Assembly (NCBI GenBank): GCA_934339135.1 | Contig: CAKRHP010000010.1 | Location: forward strand, 62,001 to 126,000 | Reading direction: 5' to 3' | DNA: 64,000 bases | Source: an uncultured Lachnospiraceae bacterium | GTDB taxonomy: Bacteria > Bacillota > Clostridia > Lachnospirales > Lachnospiraceae | Shown here: one piece after another, positions 27,174 through 37,303 of the stretch | Layout of the letters: every line of letters starts with the position of its first letter | How positions within the stretch are numbered: the stretch's first letter is position 1 | Notes under the pieces: generated by a model | Database searches by the model: none | What the model saw: only the letters and a program-made list of their open reading frames with translations | What the model was told of the DNA's origin: nothing | Translations under genes and position numbers: made by a program

Positions 27174-30100
27174 TTACTTAAAATAGGATACGCCGGATTC
27201 AAAGATATGCTGGTTCTGATCGCCATAAATATTGACCGCCACACCGTCACCAATACGCTCGGAATGAGCCATCTTACCAAGAACTCTTCCATCCGGGCTG
27301 GTAATACCCTCAATCGCCGCATAAGAGCCGTTTGGATTGAATTCCTCATCCATAGTCGGATTGCCCTGCAGATCCACATAGCGTGTTGCCACCTGTCCAT
27401 TGGCAAAGAGCTCCCTGATCACATTCTCCGGTGCAACGAAACGACCTTCACCGTGAGAAGCCGGGATCGCATAAACACCACCAAGCTCTGCACGCATCAG
27501 CCATGGAGACTTGTTGGTGACAACCTTTGTATAAACAGACTTGGAGATATGACGTCCAATACTGTTGGTTGTCAGAGTTGGTGCTCCTGCTGTCTGTGGC
27601 TTGATCTCACCATATGGTACAAGACCCAGCTTGATCAATGCCTGGAATCCGTTACAGATACCAAGTGCAAGACCGTCTCTCTGCTGCAGCAGATCATGAA
27701 CGGCATCCATGATCTTTGGATTTCTAAAGATAGATGCGATAAACTTCGCAGAACCATCCGGCTCATCACCGGCACTGAATCCACCGGAGAACATCAGGAT
27801 CTGGCTCTCCCGGATGGCTTTTTCAAAAGCATTGACAGACTCAACGATCTGTCCCTCTGTCATATTCTTAAATACAATTGTCTCTACCTCTGCTCCTGCC
27901 TGCTCAAACGCCTTAGTGGTGTCATATTCACAGTTTGTGCCAGGGAATACAGGGATAAATACCTTCGGTCTTGCCAGCTTTCTCTGTGCGGTATAAACCT
28001 GTTTTGCATCAAACAGGGTATCCTCCAAAGGTTTCTGCTCTACACCGGATCTGGTTGGGAATACTTCCTCCAGGCGTCCTGTCCATGCCTCGTAGGCTTC
28101 CTTCATAGAGATAGATGTAGTACCTGCCACAAAGTTTGGCTGCTCCGTTACAGTACCGATTTCTTTGCCTGCAAGCTTACATGCTGCATAATCCTCCGGA
28201 TCCATCTCAACGATAATAGAACCGTAATCCTTTGCAAACAGCTCGTCAATGGAAAGCTGATCATTTAATGTAACACCAAACTCGTTACCAAATGCCATCT
28301 TGCTGACAGCTTCACAGATACCGCCAAATCCAACGGCATATGCAGAAGCAATCTTCTTCTCTTGGATCAGCTTTGTAATGTCTGCATAGAGACTCATCAA
28401 CTGAGAATATACCGGAAGGTCAAACTCATCCTTCTCAATATCAAACTTCACAAGAACATTGCCTGCCTTTTTCAGCTCCGGACTGACAACATCCTGCAGT
28501 GTAGCCACGTCAACTGCAAAAGAACATAATGTCGGCGGTACATCAATATCATTAAAGGAACCGGACATACTGTCCTTTCCACCGATAGACGGAAGTCCCA
28601 GCTTCATCTGTGCATCATAAGCACCTAAGAGTGCTGCCATTGGCTCACCCCAGCGCTTCGGATCTGTTCCGAGACGTCTGAAATACTCCTGGAATGTAAA
28701 ACGGATCTTACTGTAATCTCCACCGGAAGCAACAATCTTTGCTACAGATGAAATCACGGCATAAACAGCACCATGATACGGACTCCAGCTTGTCAGATAT
28801 GGATCCATGCCATAACTCATCATAGTAACGGTATCACATTTGCCCTCCAGCACCGGAAGCTTAGCGATCATGGTCTGGATCGGTGTATGCTGTGTCTTTC
28901 CACCATAAGGCATCGTTACAGTAGAGGCACCGATGGAGCTGTCAAACATCTCCACAAGTCCCTTCTGGGAGCAGACATTCAGATCACGCAGGGTATCTAA
29001 CCATGCACGCTTCAAATCTCTTGTATCCTTCTTCTCCCGGAAATAGTTTTTGTCCTGATCCGGCATTGTCACTTCGACATCGGTCTCCTGATGCGCACCA
29101 TTGGTATCAAGGAATGCTCTGGAGATATCTACAATGGTCTTGCCTCTCCACTTCAGTACAAGACGCGGACTTTCTGTTACCTCAGCCACAACAACAGCCT
29201 CTAAATTTTCCTCTGCTGCAAAAGCAAGCATTTTATCCACGTCGGACTTGGCAACAACAACAGCCATACGCTCTTGTGACTCGGAAATCGCAAGCTCTGT
29301 GCCGTCCAATCCGGCATATTTCTTTGGCACCTTGTCCAGATTAACCTCCAGACCGTCTGCCAGCTCACCGATGGCAACGGACACACCGCCGGCACCGAAA
29401 TCGTTACACTTCTTAATAATAGAGCTAACCTCCTGGCGGCGGAACAGACGCTGGATCTTTCGCTCTGTCGGAGCATTACCCTTCTGAACCTCTGCACCGC
29501 AGACATCAATGGATTTTGTAGTATGTGCCTTGGAGGATCCTGTCGCACCACCGATACCGTCACGTCCGGTACGGCCACCCAGAAGGATGATAATATCACC
29601 CGGATCGCTGTTTTCACGAATGACATTACGTCTCGGAGCGGCACCCATCACAGCACCGATCTCCATACGCTTTGCCACATAATTCGGATGATAAACCTCA
29701 TTGACCAGTCCGGTCGCAAGTCCGATCTGGTTACCATAAGAGCTGTATCCATGAGCAGCACCTGTAGTAATCTTACGCTGTGGCAGCTTACCCGGAAGGG
29801 TATCCTTCATGGAAACCGTAGGATCTGCTGCGCCGGTCACACGCATTGCCTGATATACATAGCCTCTGCCTGACAACGGATCACGGATCGCACCACCAAG
29901 ACAGGTAGCAGCCCCACCAAACGGCTCGATCTCGGTCGGATGATTGTGTGTCTCGTTCTTAAAGAATACAAGCCACTCCTCTTCCTTTCCGTCAATCTCA
30001 ACAGGAACCACGATGGAGCAGGCATTGATCTCATCAGACTCCTCCATATCGTCCAACTTGCCGGCTTTCTTTAACTGGCGCATTGCCAAAAGTGCAATAT

Positions 30101-30929
30101 CCATCAGAGAAACAAATTTATCATCTCTGCCAGCAAACATCTCCTTATGAGCTGCGTAATATTCCTGATATGTATCCTCGATCGGTTTCTTATAATAACC
30201 GTCATCAAAGGTAACATTTTTTAACTCGGTGAGGAATGTGGTGTGACGACAGTGATCAGACCAGTATGTATCCAGTACACGGATCTCTGTCACGGAAGGA
30301 TCACGCTTCTCCTCCCCTGCAAAATACTTCTGGATATGCAGGAAATCCTTAAAGGTCATCGCCAGATTCAGTGAATCATAAAGCTCCTTCAATTCTGCCT
30401 CCGGCATACTCTGGAATCCATCAAAGACAGCTACGTCTGCCGGCTCGTCAAACTTCTGAACCAGTGTATCCGGTTTCTTTTCATCAGTTTCCCTGGAATC
30501 CACCGGATTGATACAGTACTCCTTGATCCTTGCGCGGTCTTCTTCGCCAATCTCTCCCTCAAAAACATACGTTGTTGCAGAACGGATCACCGGATCCTCT
30601 TTTTCATTTAAAAGCTTCACACACTGTTCTGCGGAATCTGCTCTCTGATCAAACTGTCCCGGAAGATATTCCACCGAAAAACAGAATGCATCCGGATCCA
30701 TCTCAAAGGTCTCCTCAAAATAATCATCTACAGGCGGCTCTGAAAATACCGTCATCAATGCCTGTTGATATGTGGCATCGCTAAGATTTTCCACATCATA
30801 ACGAATCAAAACCCTTACGTTACGCAAAGCGGTAATGCCAAGATACTGTCTTACTTCCTCCTTCAGTTCTTTTGCCCGAACTGCATAAGGAGCTTTTTTC
30901 TCCACGTAAATTCTTTTTACCTGTCCCAT
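27174..30929 (-). CDS. purL: Phosphoribosylformylglycinamidine synthase, single-chain
   Basis: Fourth step of purine synthesis: FGAR plus glutamine and ATP to FGAM. About 1251 residues, with the PurS-like N-terminal part, two synthetase halves (ETHNHPTEIEPFGGAAT with the metal/ATP site; FGAGGVSVAIGELADGLE) and the C-terminal glutaminase (FPGTNCEYDTT, nucleophile cysteine in ALGICNGFQAL, SHGEGRFV). The ATG at 30929 has AGGAGG upstream; the frame runs to 30962 without one. This long form is common in Clostridia, where separate purS/Q/L are replaced. No hairpin terminator is visible after it. Confidence 0.96.
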   Translation of the reverse strand: MGQVKRIYVEKKAPYAVRAKELKEEVRQYLGITALRNVRVLIRYDVENLSDATYQQALMTVFSEPPVDDYFEETFEMDPDAFCFSVEYLPGQFDQRADSAEQCVKLLNEKEDPVIRSATTYVFEGEIGEEDRARIKEYCINPVDSRETDEKKPDTLVQKFDEPADVAVFDGFQSMPEAELKELYDSLNLAMTFKDFLHIQKYFAGEEKRDPSVTEIRVLDTYWSDHCRHTTFLTELKNVTFDDGYYKKPIEDTYQEYYAAHKEMFAGRDDKFVSLMDIALLAMRQLKKAGKLDDMEESDEINACSIVVPVEIDGKEEEWLVFFKNETHNHPTEIEPFGGAATCLGGAIRDPLSGRGYVYQAMRVTGAADPTVSMKDTLPGKLPQRKITTGAAHGYSSYGNQIGLATGLVNEVYHPNYVAKRMEIGAVMGAAPRRNVIRENSDPGDIIILLGGRTGRDGIGGATGSSKAHTTKSIDVCGAEVQKGNAPTERKIQRLFRRQEVSSIIKKCNDFGAGGVSVAIGELADGLEVNLDKVPKKYAGLDGTELAISESQERMAVVVAKSDVDKMLAFAAEENLEAVVVAEVTESPRLVLKWRGKTIVDISRAFLDTNGAHQETDVEVTMPDQDKNYFREKKDTRDLKRAWLDTLRDLNVCSQKGLVEMFDSSIGASTVTMPYGGKTQHTPIQTMIAKLPVLEGKCDTVTMMSYGMDPYLTSWSPYHGAVYAVISSVAKIVASGGDYSKIRFTFQEYFRRLGTDPKRWGEPMAALLGAYDAQMKLGLPSIGGKDSMSGSFNDIDVPPTLCSFAVDVATLQDVVSPELKKAGNVLVKFDIEKDEFDLPVYSQLMSLYADITKLIQEKKIASAYAVGFGGICEAVSKMAFGNEFGVTLNDQLSIDELFAKDYGSIIVEMDPEDYAACKLAGKEIGTVTEQPNFVAGTTSISMKEAYEAWTGRLEEVFPTRSGVEQKPLEDTLFDAKQVYTAQRKLARPKVFIPVFPGTNCEYDTTKAFEQAGAEVETIVFKNMTEGQIVESVNAFEKAIRESQILMFSGGFSAGDEPDGSAKFIASIFRNPKIMDAVHDLLQQRDGLALGICNGFQALIKLGLVPYGEIKPQTAGAPTLTTNSIGRHISKSVYTKVVTNKSPWLMRAELGGVYAIPASHGEGRFVAPENVIRELFANGQVATRYVDLQGNPTMDEEFNPNGSYAAIEGITSPDGRVLGKMAHSERIGDGVAVNIYGDQNQHIFESGVSYFK

Positions 30930-30983
30930 TTTTTCCTCCTGTTTGTGATCAACGCCGTACATATGCCATATGAGATTGATTTA

Positions 30984-32234
30984 TTATTTGCCGGAAGTTG
31001 CATCAGAAGAATCTTTATTCATCTTCTCCAGATCAGCAGCAGTAACAATATCTGTCGTTACAGAACCAATTGTTACATCTTCCCATACGTCAGAATTGGT
31101 TGATACCTTATAATTTTCAAGAATTCCCTGATACCACTTATCATAAGCATCATTCTGTGCAGATTCAACCGCTGAATCGCATGCTTTTTTATAGCTGTCC
31201 TGAGAATTATTATCTACCATTTTAACGAAAAGAACATATCCGCTCTTTTCATCCTTAATGACCTCAGAAATCTCCCCCTTCTTCATGGCTTTGATCTGCT
31301 TCAGAAGCTTCTTATCTGTTACCATGCTCCAGCCATCCTTCTCTGTAAAGCTTGTGTCAGAGAATTTAATATCTGATTTGCTGTCATCCTTCAGAAGATT
31401 AGAGAAATCTTTGGCATCTGCAGCTTTTTTATACAAAGCCTGCAGTTCCTTTCCCAGCTTGGACTTTTCACTGTCAGATAACTTCTTGGTATTTCCGTCA
31501 GAATCCGTTGTTGTATTAGAGAATGCATAGCACTGAACCTTGTATTCTCTATAATCCTTCTTGGAAATATCCTTAACAGCAGCCTTCTCATCCACCGTTT
31601 TGTCCAGTTCCTTTGTCTCCGCATCCTTATAGTTATCTGCCAGCTTACGACGCTCGAAACGCTTTGTCAGCTTGCCCTTGGAAATATTCAGGCGAAGTTT
31701 CTGTGTAAAGGAAAGTCCCTTCAATGCCTTGGAAACCTCTTCCTGCACATCCTTTTTATCGTCTGCACTCAGCTTATATCCTGCCTTTTTGGCCTCCTGA
31801 TACAGGATCTCATACTCTGTCTCTGTATCAATGACCTCCTGCTTAATACCAATGGCATTTGTTACAGTAGAAGTAATATTTCTGTCACTGCCCATGTAGT
31901 TATTTTCCCAGATAGACTTTCCTGTGTACATCTGATACATCTCATTGTACGGAAGATATGCGCTCTCACGTTCATAGATCGGATACATCATATCATCCAT
32001 GGTCAGCTTGGTATTATTGACCTTTAATACAACCTTTGGCTGAAACTGCTGAATACCTACACCAATGCAAAGTACCAGCACAATAATGACACAGATTGCA
32101 CCGATCACAATCTTTTTCGTATCACTTAATCCGCCATCGGACAACCTCTTATTTCCTTTTGCTGCAGATGCTTGAGAAGGTGCCTTTGCACTCTCACTAT
32201 TCTGCTTGTTCATGATTTTTTTTGATGAATTCAT
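30984..32234 (-). CDS. Membrane-anchored PrsA/SurA-like foldase (PpiC-like)
   Basis: 416 residues. A polar N-terminal tail is followed by one membrane span (about 41-63, VIGAICVIIVLVLCIGVGI); there is no lipobox cysteine, unlike classical PrsA. The outer part has a SurA-N-like helical domain (about 70-200) and a parvulin-like region (about 225-350; GEISEVIKDEKSGYVLFVKM). I infer a helper for folding of exported proteins. The parvulin part is divergent and isomerase activity is uncertain. It has its own promoter. Confidence 0.72.
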   Translation of the reverse strand: MNSSKKIMNKQNSESAKAPSQASAAKGNKRLSDGGLSDTKKIVIGAICVIIVLVLCIGVGIQQFQPKVVLKVNNTKLTMDDMMYPIYERESAYLPYNEMYQMYTGKSIWENNYMGSDRNITSTVTNAIGIKQEVIDTETEYEILYQEAKKAGYKLSADDKKDVQEEVSKALKGLSFTQKLRLNISKGKLTKRFERRKLADNYKDAETKELDKTVDEKAAVKDISKKDYREYKVQCYAFSNTTTDSDGNTKKLSDSEKSKLGKELQALYKKAADAKDFSNLLKDDSKSDIKFSDTSFTEKDGWSMVTDKKLLKQIKAMKKGEISEVIKDEKSGYVLFVKMVDNNSQDSYKKACDSAVESAQNDAYDKWYQGILENYKVSTNSDVWEDVTIGSVTTDIVTAADLEKMNKDSSDATSGK

Positions 32235-32288
32235 GTTTACTCCTCCACTTGGTAATTATCACGTTCAAAAAACAAAACGCTATCTTCT

Positions 32289-32316
32289 ATTCTACCGAAA
32301 ATACAGGAGAAGTCAA
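32289..32316 (-). promoter_or_regulatory. Predicted promoter of the PpiC-like gene
   Basis: TTGACT and TAGAAT are 16 bases apart on the minus strand, 55 bases before the start codon. Confidence 0.6.
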
Positions 32317-32397
32317 GAAATTATTCCGAATTCACACAAAACACATAAATAAATAATCCTCGCGGAAACAAAAAATATCCCTCTGTCATTTCTTATT

Positions 32398-32424
32398 AAA
32401 AAAAGAAACCTCAAAAGGTTTCTT
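32398..32424 (-). terminator. Terminator after tRNA-Leu
   Basis: Perfect 9-bp stem AAGAAACCT/AGGTTTCTT with a 4-base loop, ending in TTTTTTT on the minus strand, 23 bases past the tRNA. Confidence 0.9.
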
Positions 32425-32446
32425 AAATAAAATCATCATTATGTAA

Positions 32447-32530
32447 TGCGGAAGAAGGGACTTGAACCCTCACTCGGAAATCCGAACTAGAACCTGAATC
32501 TAGCCTGTCTGCCAATTCCAGCACTTCCGC
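32447..32530 (-). tRNA. tRNA-Leu (CAG)
   Basis: 84-base class II tRNA on the minus strand: acceptor GCGGAAG/CTTCCGC, anticodon stem CTAGA/TCTAG closing the loop TTCAGGT, hence anticodon CAG; a long variable arm (TTCGGATTTCCGAG) and T arm with GGGTTCAAGTCCC. Discriminator A; CCA not encoded. Own promoter and terminator. Confidence 0.96.
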
Positions 32531-32568
32531 ATGTCTGCCTGCGAGCATCTCTCGCAAGCACGATTAGT

Positions 32569-32597
32569 ATATTATCATCTTTGTGTGTGGTTGTCAA
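32569..32597 (-). promoter_or_regulatory. Consensus promoter of tRNA-Leu
   Basis: TTGACA and TAATAT are 17 bases apart on the minus strand, 38 bases before the tRNA. Confidence 0.85.
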
Positions 32598-32615
32598 CTA
32601 TTATTTTTATTTTTT

Positions 32616-33590
32616 TTATATTTCCGCAAAGGAGATGAGCAAAAGCTCCACTCCAAGCCGGTCTCCAATATTTCCCCTTTTGAACTGGTATTCCGTTTCA
32701 ATACAGGAATCCAGCATGGAACGGATCCTTTTTTCGGAAAACCGCCGACACTGGGACTGGTACTTCCCCACCGCAAACGGCGGAACTCCTGCTTTCTTTG
32801 CCATTTCTGACCGGTCATATTTTCCTGCCATCCCCTTAATCTGCAGCAAAACATTAAAATGACGGGTCAAAAGATACAAGATCGACATAGGATTTTCCCG
32901 AAGAGTCAAAAGATCATGATACAGCCGCAGAGTCTCCCCCTGATTGCCGGATGCCACTGCATCCATCATCTGAAATATCCTTCCGGTAACCTGAACGCTG
33001 CACACCGCATCAATATCCTCTTTCGTAATGACCTCCCGTCCCTCTGTATAGGCGATCAGTTTATCCAGCTCATTTTTTATATTGGTCATGGAATTATCGA
33101 CCTGCTCCAGCAGATAGGAGGCTGTACTCTCCTGTATTTTCCTGCCGCTTTGCTTCAGAAGCAGCGCTACCCATGCCTTCAATTCCCGCTCCGTCATTGT
33201 CGTCATCTCAACAGCAAGACCGTTTTTATTAACATATTTATATAGTTTATTTCGTTTATCTACTTCTTTCTCCACAAAAACCATCACTGTGGTGTCCGGC
33301 ATCGTCGGCAGATAATCTGCCAACTCAGATGCATTCTTAAACCAGCGGCTGTTTTCCACAATAATGATACGATGATCACTAAAAAAAGGAAGGGTATTGG
33401 CCGCTTCCCGCAGCGTCGGAAAATCAATATCCTTTCCCTCAAAATAGGAATAGTTCATCTCATCCCCATCGCCCAATACTGCCTTTTTCAGCCTGTCACG
33501 ATACATTCTTTTCAGATAATCTTCCTCTCCATACAGAAGATATACCGGATGAAATGTCTGGTTTTTCAGATCTTCCTTCAGCTGTTTCAT
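32616..33590 (-). CDS. holA: DNA polymerase III, delta subunit
   Basis: Clamp-loader wrench subunit that opens the beta clamp. 324 residues; N-terminal HPVYLLYGEEDYLKRMYRDRL is typical of HolA, followed by the AAA+-like domain with NELDKLIAYTEGREVITKED and the C-terminal helical collar (GNIGDRLGVELLLISFAEI). It lacks a working P-loop, as expected of delta. The spacing from the aminotransferase gene upstream is 39 bases. Confidence 0.93.
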   Translation of the reverse strand: MKQLKEDLKNQTFHPVYLLYGEEDYLKRMYRDRLKKAVLGDGDEMNYSYFEGKDIDFPTLREAANTLPFFSDHRIIIVENSRWFKNASELADYLPTMPDTTVMVFVEKEVDKRNKLYKYVNKNGLAVEMTTMTERELKAWVALLLKQSGRKIQESTASYLLEQVDNSMTNIKNELDKLIAYTEGREVITKEDIDAVCSVQVTGRIFQMMDAVASGNQGETLRLYHDLLTLRENPMSILYLLTRHFNVLLQIKGMAGKYDRSEMAKKAGVPPFAVGKYQSQCRRFSEKRIRSMLDSCIETEYQFKRGNIGDRLGVELLLISFAEI

Positions 33591-33629
33591 ATATACGACC
33601 TAACCCTTCCCATGGTCAGCACCTGTAAT

Positions 33630-34781
33630 TTACTTCATATATGTCTGAAAGCTTTCCGCCGGGTCTGCTTTCACATCAAAGCCAAGCTCCTGCAGCGTCT
33701 GCGCCAAAGCCTGTAACGTCTCTGTCATATCCGCCTCATTGGCATTATTTCCCATATGACCAATCCGGATCACCTTACCCGCAAGCACATCAAAGCAGCC
33801 TGCGATCATAATATGGTGCTTTTCTACCATTGTATTCAAAATATCCTGTGCTTTCATTCCCTCCGGCACATAAAACACCGTAACAGAAGATGCAAAGCCA
33901 CTTTCAAGATACAACGTAAGACCTGCTTCTGTCAATGCCTTTCTGGTTGCTGCCGCAATCTTTGCATGGCGATCCAGATGCTCCGGATCTGCCGCCACAT
34001 TTTCCAAAGCCTGTCTCAGTCCCATAATGTCACTGACCGGCATGGTATAAGGGAACCACTGATCCTGATAATAATTCTCAAAGGTGAGAAGATTCGCATA
34101 AAACGACCGGATCGGTGTCTTTCTCTCATGCATAGCTGCGAATGCATCCCCACTGACAGCTACCATAGTAAGTCCCGGTGGTGCAGACAATGCTTTCTGG
34201 GATCCGCCGCAGACAATATCGATCTGAGCTGCATCGACATCCAGCTCATCCGCAAACATTCCTGTCACCGAATCCACCACAGTCAGGATGCCATATTCTT
34301 TCAGAACCGGACACAGCTTTTCTACCGGATTTAACAGACCGCTTGGCGTATCACTGTGTACAAGCGTTGCATATTTAAAATCATGGTCCTTCTCCAGATA
34401 ATCCCGAAGCGTCTCCGGCGACAACGGATTGTGGTAATCCAGAGACCATGTTACCGGATCTCCCTGATACATAGTCACAAAATCAGCAAAACCTTTTCCG
34501 AAGATCCCATTGTCGATCACAAGAACGCGGTCTTCCGGCTCCGTCAGAGAAGCACAGGCTGCCTCCAGTCCAAGGATTCCCTCTCCTCCCAGGATAAAGC
34601 ATTCATTTTCCGTATGGATCAGACGCCCAAACAGACGGCATGTGTCCCGGTAGAAATCATAAAATGCCGGATCCAGATCCGGATTAGTAGTCCGCAGGCT
34701 TCTGGCATGATACACACTGTCTGCCACCTGTGTCGGTCCCGGAGTCATTATTTTGATGGAAGTATTTTCTAATGTTTTCAT
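33630..34781 (-). CDS. Class V PLP-dependent aminotransferase (alanine/serine-glyoxylate type)
   Basis: 383 residues. The start MKTLENTSIKIMTPGPTQVA and the presumed PLP lysine, Lys196 in CGGSQKALSAPPGL, identify the alanine-glyoxylate / serine-pyruvate branch of fold type I class V enzymes. VHSDTPSGLLNPV and the aspartate in VVDSVTGMF also fit. The true amino donor is unknown; phosphonate and pyridoxamine-pyruvate transaminases belong to the same branch. It follows the ECF S component gene by 17 bases, so it may act on, or depend on, the vitamin that is imported. Confidence 0.82.
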   Translation of the reverse strand: MKTLENTSIKIMTPGPTQVADSVYHARSLRTTNPDLDPAFYDFYRDTCRLFGRLIHTENECFILGGEGILGLEAACASLTEPEDRVLVIDNGIFGKGFADFVTMYQGDPVTWSLDYHNPLSPETLRDYLEKDHDFKYATLVHSDTPSGLLNPVEKLCPVLKEYGILTVVDSVTGMFADELDVDAAQIDIVCGGSQKALSAPPGLTMVAVSGDAFAAMHERKTPIRSFYANLLTFENYYQDQWFPYTMPVSDIMGLRQALENVAADPEHLDRHAKIAAATRKALTEAGLTLYLESGFASSVTVFYVPEGMKAQDILNTMVEKHHIMIAGCFDVLAGKVIRIGHMGNNANEADMTETLQALAQTLQELGFDVKADPAESFQTYMK

Positions 34782-34798
34782 AAGATCACCCTTCTTAA

Positions 34799-35353
34799 TT
34801 AATTATGTAGTACTTTCTGTAATACCAGGATCACAGGAACTGCGATCAGTCCTGCAACAAAGATCTGCACCAGGTTACCCGGAATTGATGTGACCGGTGC
34901 CACAAAGCTTCCGTAAAGAATGATCTCAGCAATATAATAACCGACAACCTTAATAATCGCCGCCACAAAAACAGCCAGGATCAAACGCACCTTTCCGGCC
35001 TTTTTGCCTGCCACTGCCGCAAACGCAAACCCGATCAGACCACAGATCACAAAGGTAAACGGAGCCCATGAAACCCATCCGGAGGTCAGATCAAACAATC
35101 CCATACCAAATGCACCTGCCAAAGCACCCGTTCTCCTGCCATAAATTGCTGCTGCTACAAAAAGAGGAATATTGCCCAGATGGATCAGACCACCATTGGC
35201 TGCCAAAAACGGAATCCGTACATTAATAAATGCCGTTGCTACATACGTCAATGCGATAAATAATGCTGCCATTGTGAGCTCAAGGGTCTTGCTGCGAGAA
35301 GTCTCTGTCTCCGTAACATTCATCCCTGCTGCTGTCGTTGTCTCTTTTGCCAT
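34799..35353 (-). CDS. ECF transporter S component
   Basis: 184 residues, five or six spans after a polar N-terminal tail of about 22 residues. LTMAALFIALTYVATAFINV and IHLGNIPLFVAAAIYGRRTG are characteristic of substrate-binding S components of the PF07155-like group, which use the shared EcfAA'T module for vitamin uptake. The substrate is not clear; pyridoxine, hydroxymethylpyrimidine and riboflavin are all known in related groups. The next gene downstream encodes a PLP enzyme, which weakly favours a B6 vitamer. No riboswitch is visible in the short leader. Confidence 0.75.
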   Translation of the reverse strand: MAKETTTAAGMNVTETETSRSKTLELTMAALFIALTYVATAFINVRIPFLAANGGLIHLGNIPLFVAAAIYGRRTGALAGAFGMGLFDLTSGWVSWAPFTFVICGLIGFAFAAVAGKKAGKVRLILAVFVAAIIKVVGYYIAEIILYGSFVAPVTSIPGNLVQIFVAGLIAVPVILVLQKVLHN

Positions 35354-35408
35354 AATAAAATCCTTCTTTCATTTGTATTTCTTGTTAAAGATCTTATATA
35401 TAATAAGC

Positions 35409-35440
35409 AAAAACTGACAGTATGAAAACTGCCAGTTTTT
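35409..35440 (-). terminator. Terminator after fhs
   Basis: Stem AAAAACTG-x-CAGT / ACTG-x-CAGTTTTT with a 6-base loop. The U-run on the minus strand is the stem end TTTTTGCTTATT. It separates fhs from the ECF gene. Confidence 0.7.
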
Positions 35441-35510
35441 ATATTTTTTATGGTGCCAGATTTGTATTGTTTAAGGATCATCCCCAAAATGTCTGTGGTA
35501 TCCGGATGCT

Positions 35511-37181
35511 CTAGAAAAGACCTGTGATCACACCGTCCTCATTGACATCAATCCCCTCAGCAGCCGGATGCTTTGGAAGTCCCGGCATGGTCATGACCGT
35601 ACCGGTGATCGCTACCACAAAGCCTGCACCGGCAGATACATATACCTCACGGATATTGATCGGGAAATCCTTCGGACAGCCAAGCAGCTTCGGATCATCT
35701 GACAGAGAATACTGGTTCTTTGCCATACATACCGGCAGATCACCATAGCCAAGCTTCTCCAGACGTGCGATTGCCTGAGATGCGGCAGGTGCATAGCTGA
35801 CACTTCCTGCTCCGTAGATTTCTTTTGCGATCGTCTCAATCTTATCCTTGATCGGCTGCTCTGCCTGATACAGAGGGGCATAGTGGCTTTCCTTGTTCTC
35901 CAGAGTATTTAACACCTTCTCTGCCAGGGCGATACCCCCCTCACCGCCGTTCTCCCATACCTCAGACAGGGCAAAATCACAACCGCGTTCCTCGCAGAAC
36001 TCCTTGACAAATGCCAGCTCAGCATCAGTATCGGATACAAAACGGTTTAATGTTACGACACATGGTACACCGAATTTTGATACATTCTCAATATGCTTTT
36101 CCAGATTGGCAATGCCCTTCTTTAACGCCTCCAGATTCTCTGCTCCCAGATCCTCTTTGGCAACACCGCCGTTATATTTCAATGCACGTACCGTAGCTAC
36201 CAGCACAACAGCGTCCGGCTTCAGACCTGCCATACGGCACTTAATATCCATAAACTTCTCTGCTCCCAGGTCTGCACCAAAGCCGGCCTCGGTAATGCAG
36301 TAATCTGCAATCTTCAGACCTGTTCTGGTAGCACGCACGCTGTTGCAGCCATGGGCGATATTGGCAAATGGACCTCCATGAACCAGAGCCGGTGTATTCT
36401 CCACCGTCTGGATGATGTTTGGCTTGATCGCATCCTTTAACAGTGCAGCCATAGATCCAACCGCATGAATATCCTTCGCAAATACAGGCTCCCCATCATA
36501 ATTATATGCAACGATAATGCGTCCCAGTCTTTCCTTCAGATCCTTCATATTGTCTGCCAGACAGAGGATTGCCATGATCTCTGAAGCAACTGATATAATG
36601 AAATGATCCTCACGTACCACACCGTCTACCGGTCGGCCCAGACCAACGACGATGTTACGGAGTACGCGGTCATTCATGTCCATACATCTCTTCCATACGA
36701 TCTGGTTTGTATCAATATTTAATGCATTTCCCTGTTTGATATGGTTGTCTAACATCGCAGCCAGAAGATTGTTGGCTGATGTGATGGCATGGAAATCTCC
36801 GGTAAAATGAAGATTCAGATCCTCCATTGGTACCACCTGGGCGTAACCGCCACCGGCTGCACCACCCTTTATACCAAAGCATGGTCCCAGGGATGGCTCA
36901 CGAAGGGCGATCACAGCCTTCTTGCCAAGCTTTGCAAATGCCTGACCAAGACCAACCGTCGTCGTTGTCTTTCCCTCTCCTGCCGGAGTCGGATTAATTG
37001 CAGTCACCAGGATCAGCTTGCCGTCCGGCTTATCCTTCACGCGGTCCCACAGCTCATCCGAAAGCTTTGCCTTATACTTTCCGTAAAACTCCAGCTCATC
37101 TACCGGAATATCAAGCTGTGCTGCCACATCCTGAATCGGTTTCATCACTGCTTCCTGTGCAATTTCAATATCAGTCTTCAT
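35511..37181 (-). CDS. fhs: Formate--tetrahydrofolate ligase
   Basis: Makes 10-formyl-tetrahydrofolate from formate, THF and ATP; in anaerobes it feeds purine synthesis and, where present, the acetyl-CoA pathway. 556 residues, full length. The ATP-binding [16 protein letters not shown] near residue 65 and the segments [34 protein letters not shown] and MTMPGLP are all family hallmarks. It is a single-gene unit with its own promoter and an unusual structured leader. Confidence 0.96.
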   Translation of the reverse strand: MKTDIEIAQEAVMKPIQDVAAQLDIPVDELEFYGKYKAKLSDELWDRVKDKPDGKLILVTAINPTPAGEGKTTTTVGLGQAFAKLGKKAVIALREPSLGPCFGIKGGAAGGGYAQVVPMEDLNLHFTGDFHAITSANNLLAAMLDNHIKQGNALNIDTNQIVWKRCMDMNDRVLRNIVVGLGRPVDGVVREDHFIISVASEIMAILCLADNMKDLKERLGRIIVAYNYDGEPVFAKDIHAVGSMAALLKDAIKPNIIQTVENTPALVHGGPFANIAHGCNSVRATRTGLKIADYCITEAGFGADLGAEKFMDIKCRMAGLKPDAVVLVATVRALKYNGGVAKEDLGAENLEALKKGIANLEKHIENVSKFGVPCVVTLNRFVSDTDAELAFVKEFCEERGCDFALSEVWENGGEGGIALAEKVLNTLENKESHYAPLYQAEQPIKDKIETIAKEIYGAGSVSYAPAASQAIARLEKLGYGDLPVCMAKNQYSLSDDPKLLGCPKDFPINIREVYVSAGAGFVVAITGTVMTMPGLPKHPAAEGIDVNEDGVITGLF

Positions 37182-37211
37182 ATTAGTCCTCCATTCGTAT
37201 ATTCATATAAC

Positions 37212-37294
37212 ATCACAAATTCGCAACGCAAGGGCAAAAGGTTCGAAAAAGCTTTGCTTTTGCCTTCGCGCACATTATATCACAAATTCGCAAC
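37212..37294 (-). repeat. Direct repeats flanking an inverted repeat in the fhs leader
   Basis: The 16-mer ATCACAAATTCGCAAC occurs at 37212-37227 and again at 37279-37294. Between them lies an imperfect inverted repeat AAGGGCAAAAG (37230-37240) / CTTTTGCCTT (37257-37266). The right repeat overlaps the -10/-35 spacer of the predicted fhs promoter; the left one lies about 30 bases before the start codon. Confidence 0.8.
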
Positions 37295-37303
37295 AAAACA
37301 CAA
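37274..37303 (-). promoter_or_regulatory. Predicted promoter of fhs
   Basis: TTGTGT and TATAAT are 18 bases apart on the minus strand. The TTGTGT touches the stop codon region of the upstream ATP-grasp gene. Confidence 0.6.

Noticed and set aside
27096-28268. 390-codon plus-strand open frame
   Set aside because: Antisense to purL, with a protein of no recognisable family and no ribosome site.
26922-32530. tRNA genes as integration sites of a mobile element
   Set aside because: No integrase, no duplicated tRNA 3' ends beyond the two complete tRNA-Gly copies, and only housekeeping genes between them.
35354-35408. Riboswitch upstream of the ECF S component
   Set aside because: Only about 55 bases between the fhs terminator and the start codon, with no conserved motif.
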